Origin: an uncultured Eubacteriales bacterium
Lineage (GTDB): Bacteria > Bacillota > Clostridia > Oscillospirales > Acutalibacteraceae
Reading direction: 5' to 3'
NCBI GenBank assembly: GCA_900319255.1
Contig: ONNU01000332.1
Coordinates: 1-9,840, forward strand
DNA: 9,840 bases
Part shown: in pieces, positions 1-7,169 of the stretch
Position numbering within the stretch: position 1 is the first letter of the stretch
Layout of the letters: every line of letters begins with the position of its first letter
Notes under the pieces: model-generated
Told to the model about the DNA's origin: nothing
What the model saw: the letters and a program-made list of their open reading frames with translations, nothing else
Database searches by the model: none
Program-made: the position numbers and the translations under genes

Positions 1-64
1 GGGTTAAGGAAAGGGGATTGCAAAAGGGGGAAAACTCAAGGGGGACACCCCTTGTGGTTTCCAC
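1..64. repeat. Edge of a hairpin-bearing intergenic repeat
   Basis: No open frame is seen. A perfect 7-bp stem (CAAGGGG at 37-43, loop GACA, CCCCTTG at 48-54) is followed at once by a second small stem, GTGG-TTT-CCAC (54-64). The left part is purine-rich with G-runs at 13-16 and 26-30. A related CAAGGG/CCCTTG stem occurs at 7423-7441, which suggests a dispersed intergenic element family. The element is cut by the window edge, so its full length cannot be judged. On the minus strand it could also serve as a transcript end for a gene to the left. Confidence 0.45.
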
Positions 65-382
65 CTTTTGACTCACCAAAGTAGAAATACTAATGAAGTA
101 TGGCTCAGGGCATTAAAGCAGAACATCGGATTTTCTTTTTCAGCCCGCGGCGGAAATGTCAGTTTCACGGACTAAGGATTATATCTTCGTCAAGGCGAAA
201 AAAGTAAGGCGACAAATAATTATTAATATTAAAGTCTTCCTTTCTCTGCTGTCGGCTTTTGCGACAATTGGAAGAAATTGCTCGGAATTTGGTAAATATT
301 TTTCTTTTATAGAATAATATATTGCTGCATTTGATATATAATATTAATTTGAATCGGACTATAGATTTTTCCGGAAATGATA
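65..382. other. Intergenic stretch, no gene seen
   Basis: About 320 bases without a convincing reading frame, ribosome binding site or recognisable RNA gene. A 7-base direct repeat AAGGCGA occurs near 196-220 and a weak 5-bp stem (TGTCG/CGACA) near 250-270. The composition becomes strongly AT-rich from about 285. At its end lies a perfect 10-bp palindrome, TTTCCGGAAA (368-377), discussed under the promoter. A short open frame on the minus strand (417-683) has no supporting features and overlaps the start of the activase gene, so I do not call it. Confidence 0.5.
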
Positions 383-412
383 TTGATATTATTTATTATT
401 GATGATTATATT
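383..412 (+). promoter_or_regulatory. Possible promoter of the activase operon
   Basis: TTGATA (383-388) and TATATT (407-412) each match the housekeeping -35 and -10 consensus at five of six positions, with an 18-base spacer, inside an AT-rich region. An alternative -10, TATAAT (418-423), has no good -35. Transcription from here would give a leader of about 180 bases before the activase gene. The pair is flanked by TTTCCGG sites at 368 and 431. AT-rich DNA produces such matches by chance, so this is tentative. Confidence 0.3.
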
Positions 413-603
413 TTCATTATAATGTTAAAATTTCCGGGAACGGCTTTTGCTGATCCTGCCGGATGCCTGAAAAGCAGGCGGATAACGGACGGCGGGATAT
501 TTGCATCAAAGTCCCTGTGTTCAGAGAAATAAAAGAAATTATGTTTGTTTGTATCAGAAATATATGATCCCCTGATGGTCTGAAAGAAAAGAGGAATGTG
601 ATA
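413..603 (+). other. Untranslated leader of the activase operon (inferred)
   Basis: If the proposed promoter is used, this stretch is the 5' leader. It holds a small hairpin, GCCTG-AAAAG-CAGGC (about 465-479), and another possible stem, ATCAG/CTGAT (about 552-576), near the ribosome binding site. I do not recognise any riboswitch class, T-box or leader peptide. It may simply be a spacer. Confidence 0.3.
591..595 (+). promoter_or_regulatory. Ribosome binding site that decides the activase start
   Basis: GAGGA lies 8 bases before the ATG at 604 but only 2 bases before the in-frame GTG at 598. The normal spacing favours the ATG, so the protein begins MVRIGLDIGS. Confidence 0.65.
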
Positions 604-3522
604 ATGGTCAGGATAGGCCTTGATATCGGCTCTACAACAGTAAAATGTGTAATGCTTGATGAAAACAACAATATTTTATTCAAAACCTATGAAAGGCATT
701 ATTCGCAGATCACTACCAAGATCTCCGAGCTTCTTAAAACAGTTGTTAAAAAGATCCCTGCCGGACAGCAGGCTAAGATCGCAATGTCAGGCTCCGCAGG
801 TATGGGCGTTGCCGAAGCCTGCGGTATTGATTTCGTGCAGGAGGTATATGCAACAAGAGTTGCCGCAAATACCTTTATCCCCGGAACAGATGTAGTCATC
901 GAGCTTGGCGGCGAGGATGCAAAGATACTTTTCCTCTCCGGCGGCATGGAGGTTCGTATGAACGGCTCCTGCGCAGGAGGTACGGGAGCGTTCATAGACC
1001 AGATGGCTACCCTTCTCAATGTTCCTATCGAAGAGCTTGACGGTCTTGCGCAGAAGCATGAAAAGACCTATACTATCGCCTCCAGATGCGGCGTTTTCGC
1101 AAAAACAGATATTCAGCCCCTGCTCAATCAGGGCGCTAAAAAAGAGGATGTGGCTGCAAGTATCTTCATGGCTGTGGTCAACCAGACTATCGCCGGTCTT
1201 GCCCAGGGCAGAGAGATCAAGGGGCAGATCGTCTATCTCGGCGGTCCGCTGACCTTTATCCCCCAGCTTCGTCTTGGCTTTGACAAGGCGCTGAAAACCC
1301 AGGGTATCTGTCCGGAAAATTCTCTTTATTATGTTTCCATCGGCGCTGCTCTCTGCGCTGATAATACCATCGACTTTGAGAAAACTGAGGCTAAGATCGA
1401 AAAATACAAGGGTACGGGAAACTTCGCTTTCAACAAGCCCCTTTTCAATAATGAACAGGAGCTCAGGGAGTTCCGCGAAAGACACGCAAAGGCAAAGGTC
1501 GGAAAGGGCAGCCTTGATGACTGCAAGGGCAAGGTCTTTGTGGGCATTGACGCAGGCTCCACTACCGTAAAGGGCGTTGTCACAGATGAAAACGGCACTC
1601 TGCTTTATTCAGAGTATCTTTCCAACAGCGGCAACCCTGTTCCCATCGTAAAGAAATTCCTTGAAAATATATATGAAAAGCACCCGGGTCTGCGAATTGC
1701 AGGCGCTGCGGTCACCGGCTACGGCGAGGAGATCATCAAAAACGCTTTCGGCGTTGATTTCGGCGTTGTCGAAACCATCGCTCATATGACGGCAGCAAAA
1801 AGATTCATGCCCGATGTGGAATTCATCATTGATATCGGCGGTCAGGATATCAAATGCTTCAAGATCAGAAACGGCGCAATTGATAATATCTTCCTGAACG
1901 AAGCCTGCTCCTCCGGCTGCGGCTCCTTCCTGCAGACCTTTGCAAATGCTCTTGGCTACAGCGCCGAGGAGTTTTCACAGCTTGGTCTGCTTGCAAAACA
2001 GCCTGTGGATCTTGGCTCACGATGCACCGTTTTCATGAATTCCTCCGTCAAGCAGGCTCAGAAGGACGGAGCTACCATTGAGGATATATCCTCCGGACTT
2101 TGTCTTAGCGTTGTCAAGAATGCGCTGTACAAGGTCATCCGTGTTTCAAGCCCCAGAGAGCTTGGCAAAAAGATCGTTGTTCAGGGAGGAACCTTCCTGA
2201 ACGATGCGGTTCTGAGAGCATTCGAGCAGGAGATGGGCGTGGATGTTATCCGCCCCGATATTTCCGGTCTTATGGGCGCATACGGAGCTGCGCTTTACGC
2301 TCAGAGCAAGGTGACAAAGAATTATAAATCGACTATTCTCAACCCCTCCCAGCTGGCTCAGTTCAGCCATACCATCAAGGCTATCAACTGCGGAGGATGC
2401 AGCAATAAATGCCGCCTGACGGTAAATACCTTCAGCGACGGCAGAAAATTCATCGCAGGCAACCGCTGTGAGCGTCCTGTGACGAAAAAGGATCCCGACG
2501 ACAGCATGAATATCTATCAGTACAAGCTGTCGCTGATAAAGGGCTACAAGCCGAAGGAAGGCGCAAAAAGAGGTAAGATCGGCATACCTCTCGGACTGAA
2601 CATGCTGGAGCTTCTGCCCTTCTGGCATACCTTCCTGACAAAGCTTGATTTTGAGGTCGTTGTTTCCCCCTTCTCCAACAGAAAGCTTTATCTCCACGGT
2701 CAGCAGACCATTCCCTCCGATACAGTCTGCTTTCCTGCAAAGCTTATGCATGGTCATGTCCAGTGGCTGCTTGACAACGGCATCACCCAGATCTTCTACC
2801 CCTGTATGTCCTACAATTTCGACGAGCATTTAGGCGACAACCATTACAACTGCCCTGTCGTTGCATATTATCCCGAAGTCATCCATGCAAATGTCAGGGG
2901 TATGCAGAATATCAAGCTTTTCCATGAATTTGTCGGCATACACAGACCCAAGGATTTCCCGAAAAAGATACACGCTGAGCTTCAGAAGTATTTTGAGGGC
3001 ATCAGCCTGAAGGAGGTCAAGGAGGCTTCAAAGGCTGCTTATGCCGAATATGAGGACTATATGAGAAAGATCCGTGAGCAGGGCAACGAGATCATAAAGC
3101 GGGCTGAAAAGGAAGGCAGGGAGATCATCGTCCTTGCAGGCAGACCCTATCATGTTGACCCGGAGATCAATCACGGCATCGACAAGCTTATCACGAGCTT
3201 CAATGTTGCTCTTGTATCAGAGGATATCGTCAGCAACAAGGAAGCAAAAAAGGTGCGCACCAGCGTACTGAATCAGTGGACCTACCATTCAAGAATGTAT
3301 GCGGCTGCGGAATATGTCAGCCACCATGATAATATGGAACTGGTACAGCTGGTATCCTTCGGCTGCGGTGTTGACGCTATCACCACTGATGAGGTAAGAG
3401 CTATACTTGAGCGCCACGGAAAGATATACACACAGATCAAGATAGATGAAATAACCAATTTAGGAGCAGTCAAGATCAGGCTCAGAAGTCTGCTTGCGAC
3501 CACCGAAAAGAAAGAAAGCTGA
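604..3522 (+). CDS. Double BadF/HgdC-type ATPase activase with DUF2229-type domain
   Basis: A 972-residue cytosolic protein of the acyl-CoA dehydratase activase family (BadF/BadG/BcrA/BcrD). Two ASKHA ATPase domains lie in tandem. Domain 1 (about 1-255) has phosphate loop GLDIGSTTVK, GGEDAK at 102-107, and cysteines at 123 (GSCAGGTGAF) and 162 (SRCGVF). Domain 2 (about 311-570) has GIDAGSTTVK, IGGQDIK at 411-417, and cysteines at 435 (NEACSSGCGSF) and 474 (SRCTVF). In HgdC the equivalent two cysteines per subunit bind a [4Fe-4S] cluster at the dimer interface; both domains keep them. A Cys4 segment follows (596, 599, 603, 622), then a DUF2229-type domain (about 657-930) with the motif SDTVCFPAKLMHGH. 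Known relatives use ATP to drive single-electron transfer to a dehydratase; here the partner is probably the next gene, 33 bases downstream. The substrate cannot be told. Many clostridial homologues continue as one ~1400-residue chain, so this is shorter because the last part is separate. The family call is firm, the function inferred. Confidence 0.93.
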   Translation: MVRIGLDIGSTTVKCVMLDENNNILFKTYERHYSQITTKISELLKTVVKKIPAGQQAKIAMSGSAGMGVAEACGIDFVQEVYATRVAANTFIPGTDVVIELGGEDAKILFLSGGMEVRMNGSCAGGTGAFIDQMATLLNVPIEELDGLAQKHEKTYTIASRCGVFAKTDIQPLLNQGAKKEDVAASIFMAVVNQTIAGLAQGREIKGQIVYLGGPLTFIPQLRLGFDKALKTQGICPENSLYYVSIGAALCADNTIDFEKTEAKIEKYKGTGNFAFNKPLFNNEQELREFRERHAKAKVGKGSLDDCKGKVFVGIDAGSTTVKGVVTDENGTLLYSEYLSNSGNPVPIVKKFLENIYEKHPGLRIAGAAVTGYGEEIIKNAFGVDFGVVETIAHMTAAKRFMPDVEFIIDIGGQDIKCFKIRNGAIDNIFLNEACSSGCGSFLQTFANALGYSAEEFSQLGLLAKQPVDLGSRCTVFMNSSVKQAQKDGATIEDISSGLCLSVVKNALYKVIRVSSPRELGKKIVVQGGTFLNDAVLRAFEQEMGVDVIRPDISGLMGAYGAALYAQSKVTKNYKSTILNPSQLAQFSHTIKAINCGGCSNKCRLTVNTFSDGRKFIAGNRCERPVTKKDPDDSMNIYQYKLSLIKGYKPKEGAKRGKIGIPLGLNMLELLPFWHTFLTKLDFEVVVSPFSNRKLYLHGQQTIPSDTVCFPAKLMHGHVQWLLDNGITQIFYPCMSYNFDEHLGDNHYNCPVVAYYPEVIHANVRGMQNIKLFHEFVGIHRPKDFPKKIHAELQKYFEGISLKEVKEASKAAYAEYEDYMRKIREQGNEIIKRAEKEGREIIVLAGRPYHVDPEINHGIDKLITSFNVALVSEDIVSNKEAKKVRTSVLNQWTYHSRMYAAAEYVSHHDNMELVQLVSFGCGVDAITTDEVRAILERHGKIYTQIKIDEITNLGAVKIRLRSLLATTEKKES

Positions 3523-3540
3523 TAAACCCGATAGTTGCAG

Positions 3541-3547
3541 AAGGTGA
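3541..3547 (+). promoter_or_regulatory. Ribosome binding site that decides the second activase-operon start
   Basis: AAGGTGA sits 8 bases before the ATG at 3556. An in-frame TTG at 3535 lies upstream of this site, so the ATG giving MAKLVYDKTG is preferred. Confidence 0.6.
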
Positions 3548-3555
3548 GTGATAAA

Positions 3556-4827
3556 ATGGCAAAGCTGGTATATGACAAAACCGGAAGGCTTGTTTTTACC
3601 AAGGAAATGAAAAAAGAGGAATATACGATACTTATCCCGATGATGGCAAGGATACATTTCAGCATTATGAGCAAGGTATTCATTCATTACGGATATAATA
3701 CGGTGCTTCTGGAAAACGAGGGTCCCGAGGTTGCGCAGGTAGGACTGAAATATGTGCATAACGATACCTGCTACCCTGCCCTGCTGGTCATCGGTCAGAT
3801 GATACAGGCTCTCCAGAGCGGCAAATATGACCCCAACAAAACAGCCCTTATGATAACCCAGACCGGCGGCGGCTGCCGTGCTTCAAATTATATCCATCTT
3901 CTGAGGAAGGCGCTTATAAAAGCCGGCTTTGAAAATGTCCCGGTAATATCCCTGAATCTTTCAGGACTTGAAAAGAACAGCGGCTTTTCCATAACCCTTC
4001 CCATGATACGCCGCATCGCAGCAGGACTTATCTACGGCGATCTTATCATGTCCCTTGATAATCAGACAAAGCCCTATGAGATAAACAAGGGCGACAGCGC
4101 TGCGCTTGTGAACAAATGGATCGACAGGCTGACCGAGATACTCGCATCCGGTCACGGCTTTACCAAAAAAGAAATATCGGAAAATCTTGACAGCATTGCC
4201 AACGATTTTTCAAAGATAAAAGTAAACCGTGTCCCAAAAGTCAGGGTCGGAATCGTAGGAGAGATATACGTCAAATACTCCGGGCTTGGAAACAACAATC
4301 TTGAGCAGTTCCTCTATGAGCAGGACTGCGAGGTAAACCTGCCGGGAATACTGGGCTTTGCGCTTTTCAAGGTGGATAACCGTATGGAGGATATCGACCT
4401 TTACGGCGGCAGCAAGGCAAAATATCTTGTTGTAAAAAAGCTTTTCAATTATCTTGTCAGCCTTGAGGAGCTGATAATCAACAGCCAGAAGAAATACGGC
4501 TTCCGTCCCAGCGGCACCTATGCGCATACCAAATCCCTTGTAAAGGGAATGGTAGGCTACGGCAGCAAAATGGGAGAAGGCTGGCTTCTGACAGGAGAAA
4601 TGCTTGAGCTTATCGAAACAGGCTTTGAAAATATCGTCTGCACCCAGCCCTTCGGCTGTCTGCCCAATCATATCAACGGCAAGGGCATGATCCGTCCCAT
4701 CAAAATGCTTGACCAGAGAGCCAATATAGTAGCGATCGACTACGACCCGGGCGCACCCAAGGTAAATCAGGAAAACCGCATCAAGCTTATGCTCGCCGTT
4801 GCAAGAGAGCAAATGGAAAAAAATTGA
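3556..4827 (+). CDS. 2-hydroxyacyl-CoA dehydratase-like partner of the activase
   Basis: A 423-residue soluble protein. It resembles the C-terminal part of the large fused activase-related proteins and, more distantly, the HgdB/HgdA-type dehydratase and double-cubane-cluster protein fold. Visible markers are HNDTCYPALLVIGQ (Cys72), a TGGGCRASNY motif (Cys107), a second Rossmann-like segment starting VRVGIVGEIYVKYSG (about 229), and CTQPFGCLPNHI near the end (Cys362 and Cys368). These cysteines are candidate iron-sulfur ligands by analogy; I cannot prove that from sequence. Only 33 bases separate it from the upstream activase gene and it has its own ribosome binding site, so the two are almost certainly co-transcribed. 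The natural reading is that the ATPase reduces a cluster in this protein, which then reduces an unknown substrate. It could instead act only as a structural part of the activase. No signal peptide or membrane segment is seen. Confidence 0.85.
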   Translation: MAKLVYDKTGRLVFTKEMKKEEYTILIPMMARIHFSIMSKVFIHYGYNTVLLENEGPEVAQVGLKYVHNDTCYPALLVIGQMIQALQSGKYDPNKTALMITQTGGGCRASNYIHLLRKALIKAGFENVPVISLNLSGLEKNSGFSITLPMIRRIAAGLIYGDLIMSLDNQTKPYEINKGDSAALVNKWIDRLTEILASGHGFTKKEISENLDSIANDFSKIKVNRVPKVRVGIVGEIYVKYSGLGNNNLEQFLYEQDCEVNLPGILGFALFKVDNRMEDIDLYGGSKAKYLVVKKLFNYLVSLEELIINSQKKYGFRPSGTYAHTKSLVKGMVGYGSKMGEGWLLTGEMLELIETGFENIVCTQPFGCLPNHINGKGMIRPIKMLDQRANIVAIDYDPGAPKVNQENRIKLMLAVAREQMEKN

Positions 4828-4838
4828 AAGTTGAAAAT

Positions 4839-4929
4839 GGAAAATGAAAAATTGAAGAAAAAAATCATCTGACCGCCGCCGGCGTCTGCTGACAGTCAGG
4901 CGCCTGAGAGGTTACATTTTTCATTTTTC
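4839..4929. repeat. Long imperfect inverted repeat with GC-rich hairpin core
   Basis: Arms GGAAAATGAAAAATT (4839-4853) and CATTTTTCATTTTTC (4915-4929) pair at 13 of 15 positions. Between them is a compact hairpin, GGCGTCTG (4881-4888), loop CTGACAGT, CAGGCGCC (4897-4904), with one G-T wobble. The layout resembles a small non-coding mobile repeat more than a classical terminator, because the nearest T-rich run starts about 12 bases after the stem. It lies directly behind the activase operon and could still help end or stabilise that transcript. Confidence 0.5.
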
Positions 4930-4943
4930 AGTCTTCAGTTAGC

Positions 4944-4960
4944 CGCCGCCACAGGCGGCG
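4944..4960. repeat. GC hairpin, 7-bp perfect stem
   Basis: CGCCGCC (4944-4950), loop ACA, GGCGGCG (4954-4960). No T-run follows on either strand, so it is not a standard terminator. It sits just outside the 4839-4929 inverted repeat and is probably part of the same composite intergenic element. Confidence 0.5.
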
Positions 4961-5016
4961 CTTCACCCTTTCCCATAAAACTGGAGGCAAAAATCATCAA
5001 TCCGGCCAAGACTTCA

Positions 5017-5053
5017 TTATTCTTTATTATTTATTCTTTATTATTTATTCTTT
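5017..5053. repeat. Tandem 14-base repeat, 2.6 copies
   Basis: The unit TTATTCTTTATTAT occurs exactly at 5017-5030 and 5031-5044, with a third partial copy (TTATTCTTT) at 5045-5053. It lies 33 bases before the hydrolase start codon. An AT-rich exact tandem like this can vary in copy number by slippage and could affect a promoter; no clear -35/-10 pair is visible within it. Confidence 0.75.
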
Positions 5054-5086
5054 GAGCCGCCAAAGTCGGCGTTTCCGGTGACCGTT

Positions 5087-6412
5087 ATGATAAATGCTAT
5101 AGATATAATAATTCAATCAGTATTACTTATTGCCGCAACAATACTTCCGGGTATTACAGCGGCATTAAACTTATCACCCTGGTTTTATCTGATATCAGGG
5201 GTAGTATTTCTTCTGATAAATATTGCGCCGAGGTTTGTACGCCGGCTGCCGATGAAGCTTGAGATAGAGCGCGGCGGAGTAAGTCTGCTCACCCAGTTTC
5301 TTATCACCCTTGTGCCGGAGATCCTCTACGGTATACTTACAGGCGCGATATGGTTCGGGATGTTCAGCAATATGTTCTGGCTGAATGCTCTGCTTATATT
5401 CTTATCGGAGCTGACCGTATTCTGGAACGGCATTATCAGAGTTTATCTCACCTCTTCTATGCTGGGCGCAAGATGGAGGATCGCAGGCGTTCTCTGCGGG
5501 ATGATACCCATAGCCAACATTCTGGTACTGCTGCACATCATGCGCATAGCCCGTGAAGAGCTTAAAATGGAAAGCCGGCGCATTGAAAAGAACCGTGACC
5601 GTATCGGAAAGAACATATGCAAAACAAAATATCCCATACTTCTGGTACACGGTGTATTTTTCCGTGATCTGGACAAATTCAATTACTGGGGAAGGATTCC
5701 CGCAGAGCTTGAAAAGAACGGAGCAAAGCTCTTTTACGGCGAGCAGCAGTCTGCGCTGAATGTAGAGCAAAGCGCCCGTGAGGTCATGAAAAAGATACAG
5801 GAGGTGCTGGAGGAAACCGGCAGCGAAAAGGTCAATATCATCGCTCATTCAAAAGGCGGTCTTGACAGCAGATATGCAATTTCCCATCTGGGCGCTGACA
5901 AATACACTGCTTCGCTTACAACGGTCAACACTCCCCACAGAGGCTGCGGCTTTGCAGAATGGCTTCTGAATGTTGCGCCTGATACAGTCAGGGAAAATGT
6001 TGCGGGAATGTACAATTCCTCGTTCCGGCTTTTAGGCGACAGCTCTCCGGATTTTCTCGGCGCGATCAACGATCTGACCACCTCAGGCTGTGAAAGGATA
6101 AACCGCACCACTCCCGACAGCGATCAGGTATATTACCAGAGCGTAGGGAGCAAAATAAACAAGGTGATGACCGGTGTATTTCCGCTGAATCTTTCACATA
6201 TGCTGGCTGGCGTATTTGAAGGGGACAATGACGGGCTGGTTTCCGTTGAATCAGCAAAATGGGGCAGCAAATTTACATTTTTAAAATCCGACTCACCGGA
6301 CGGTGTTTCTCATGCGGATGTAATAGATCTGCTTCGCCACGACAAGCCGGATCTGGATATAAGGGAATTTTACGTCCAGCTGGTGAGCGAGCTGAGGGAA
6401 AAAGGATTCTGA
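5087..6412 (+). CDS. Membrane-embedded lipase-fold alpha/beta hydrolase
   Basis: A 441-residue protein in two parts. The N-terminal part has hydrophobic segments at about 3-27, 32-48, 67-90, 95-118 and 131-152 with no cleavable signal peptide. A basic linker (about 153-181) leads to an alpha/beta hydrolase domain (182-441) of the triacylglycerol lipase type. LLVHGVF (185-191) is the oxyanion region; nucleophile Ser255 lies in AHSKGG; Asp382 in NDGLVS and His409 in SHADVIDLL match the catalytic Asp and His contexts of Pseudomonas/Burkholderia family I lipases. The triad is therefore complete and an ester or lipid substrate is likely. Which side of the membrane the catalytic domain faces is unclear: the basic linker argues for the cytoplasm. 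I chose ATG 5087, 5 bases after a weak GGTGA; an in-frame GTG at 5078 would overlap that site. The sugar transferase gene follows 33 bases downstream. Confidence 0.85.
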   Translation: MINAIDIIIQSVLLIAATILPGITAALNLSPWFYLISGVVFLLINIAPRFVRRLPMKLEIERGGVSLLTQFLITLVPEILYGILTGAIWFGMFSNMFWLNALLIFLSELTVFWNGIIRVYLTSSMLGARWRIAGVLCGMIPIANILVLLHIMRIAREELKMESRRIEKNRDRIGKNICKTKYPILLVHGVFFRDLDKFNYWGRIPAELEKNGAKLFYGEQQSALNVEQSAREVMKKIQEVLEETGSEKVNIIAHSKGGLDSRYAISHLGADKYTASLTTVNTPHRGCGFAEWLLNVAPDTVRENVAGMYNSSFRLLGDSSPDFLGAINDLTTSGCERINRTTPDSDQVYYQSVGSKINKVMTGVFPLNLSHMLAGVFEGDNDGLVSVESAKWGSKFTFLKSDSPDGVSHADVIDLLRHDKPDLDIREFYVQLVSELREKGF

Positions 6413-6445
6413 GCAAGGACATTCTGATATATCAGGAGGGATAAA

Positions 6446-7126
6446 ATGAAAAAATGGGAGGAGCTGCCGGCTGATTTTCAAAGCGAGGCTGTGCGGGAAT
6501 ACTATGATATTCTGTCAAAGCGCAAAGGCAGTCTTGCAGTAAAGCGGATATTCGATATTTTTACTGCGCTGATAATAACAAGCATAGTTCTGCCTTTTAT
6601 GATAATAATAGCGGTATGGATTAAGCTTGATTCAAAGGGACCTGTATTTTTCAGGCAGCGCAGGGTCACAACCTACGGCAGGGTATTCCGCATTTTCAAA
6701 TTCCGCACCATGGTAACGGACGCTGAAAAGCTCGGCACACAGGTCACAGTCAGCGGTGACAGCCGCATCACAGGCGCAGGCAGATTTCTTCGCAAATGCC
6801 GTCTGGACGAGCTTCCGCAGCTGTTCAATGTTTTGCTTGGCGATATGAGCTTTGTAGGCACACGTCCGGAGGTAGAGCGGTATGTTGACCGTTACACAGA
6901 CGAAATGAAAGCAACGCTTCTCATGCCTGCGGGGATAACCTCTCTTGCAAGCATAAAATTCAAGGACGAGGAAAAGCTCCTTGACGGTGCAGAGGATCCT
7001 GACGAGGTATATGTCAACACTGTTCTGCCGCAGAAAATGGAATACAATCTTCAGTATATCAGGGATTTCAATTTCTTTTATGATATCAAACTGATGTTTA
7101 TGACCTTCTTTGCTGTGCTGAAATAA
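6446..7126 (+). CDS. Undecaprenyl-phosphate sugar-phosphate transferase (WcaJ/PglC-type)
   Basis: A 226-residue monotopic membrane enzyme of the bacterial sugar transferase family. Members move a sugar-1-phosphate from a nucleotide sugar to undecaprenyl phosphate, the first step in building capsule, exopolysaccharide or a protein-linked glycan. Visible landmarks are KRIFDIFTA (33-41), one hydrophobic re-entrant helix (about 40-60) with Pro50, KGPVFFRQRR (64-73), FKFRTMVTDAE (84-94, which includes the region of the catalytic acidic pair), RLDELPQLFNVLLGDMSFVG (119-138) and TRPEVERY. Its length is normal for the single-domain form; it lacks the large N-terminal multi-helix part of WbaP/WcaJ. 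A strong AGGAGGG (6434-6440) lies 5 bases before the ATG. It follows the membrane hydrolase by 33 bases and the pair ends at a terminator, with no other glycosyltransferases nearby in the window. Family call is firm; sugar specificity is unknown. Confidence 0.93.
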   Translation: MKKWEELPADFQSEAVREYYDILSKRKGSLAVKRIFDIFTALIITSIVLPFMIIIAVWIKLDSKGPVFFRQRRVTTYGRVFRIFKFRTMVTDAEKLGTQVTVSGDSRITGAGRFLRKCRLDELPQLFNVLLGDMSFVGTRPEVERYVDRYTDEMKATLLMPAGITSLASIKFKDEEKLLDGAEDPDEVYVNTVLPQKMEYNLQYIRDFNFFYDIKLMFMTFFAVLK

Positions 7127-7169
7127 AAACGGGGCTTATCGTATTAATAAAAGCTGATAATAAAACAAG

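Noticed and set aside
417..683. Minus-strand open frame of 88 codons in the activase upstream region
   Set aside because: It overlaps the 5' end of the activase gene, has no family motifs, and its codons run through the AT-rich promoter region.
2146..2829. Minus-strand open frame of 227 codons inside the activase gene
   Set aside because: It lies opposite a well-supported domain with conserved motifs and has no recognisable protein features.
3520..3556. Possible frameshift splitting one long activase gene in two
   Set aside because: The first gene ends in a normal stop after a polar tail (TEKKES), a proper ribosome binding site and ATG follow at the usual distance, and both proteins have complete module boundaries. 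A natural gene split is the simpler reading.
4881..4960. Terminator of the activase operon
   Set aside because: The stems are strong but none is followed directly by a T-run; I record them as repeats and leave the transcript end open.
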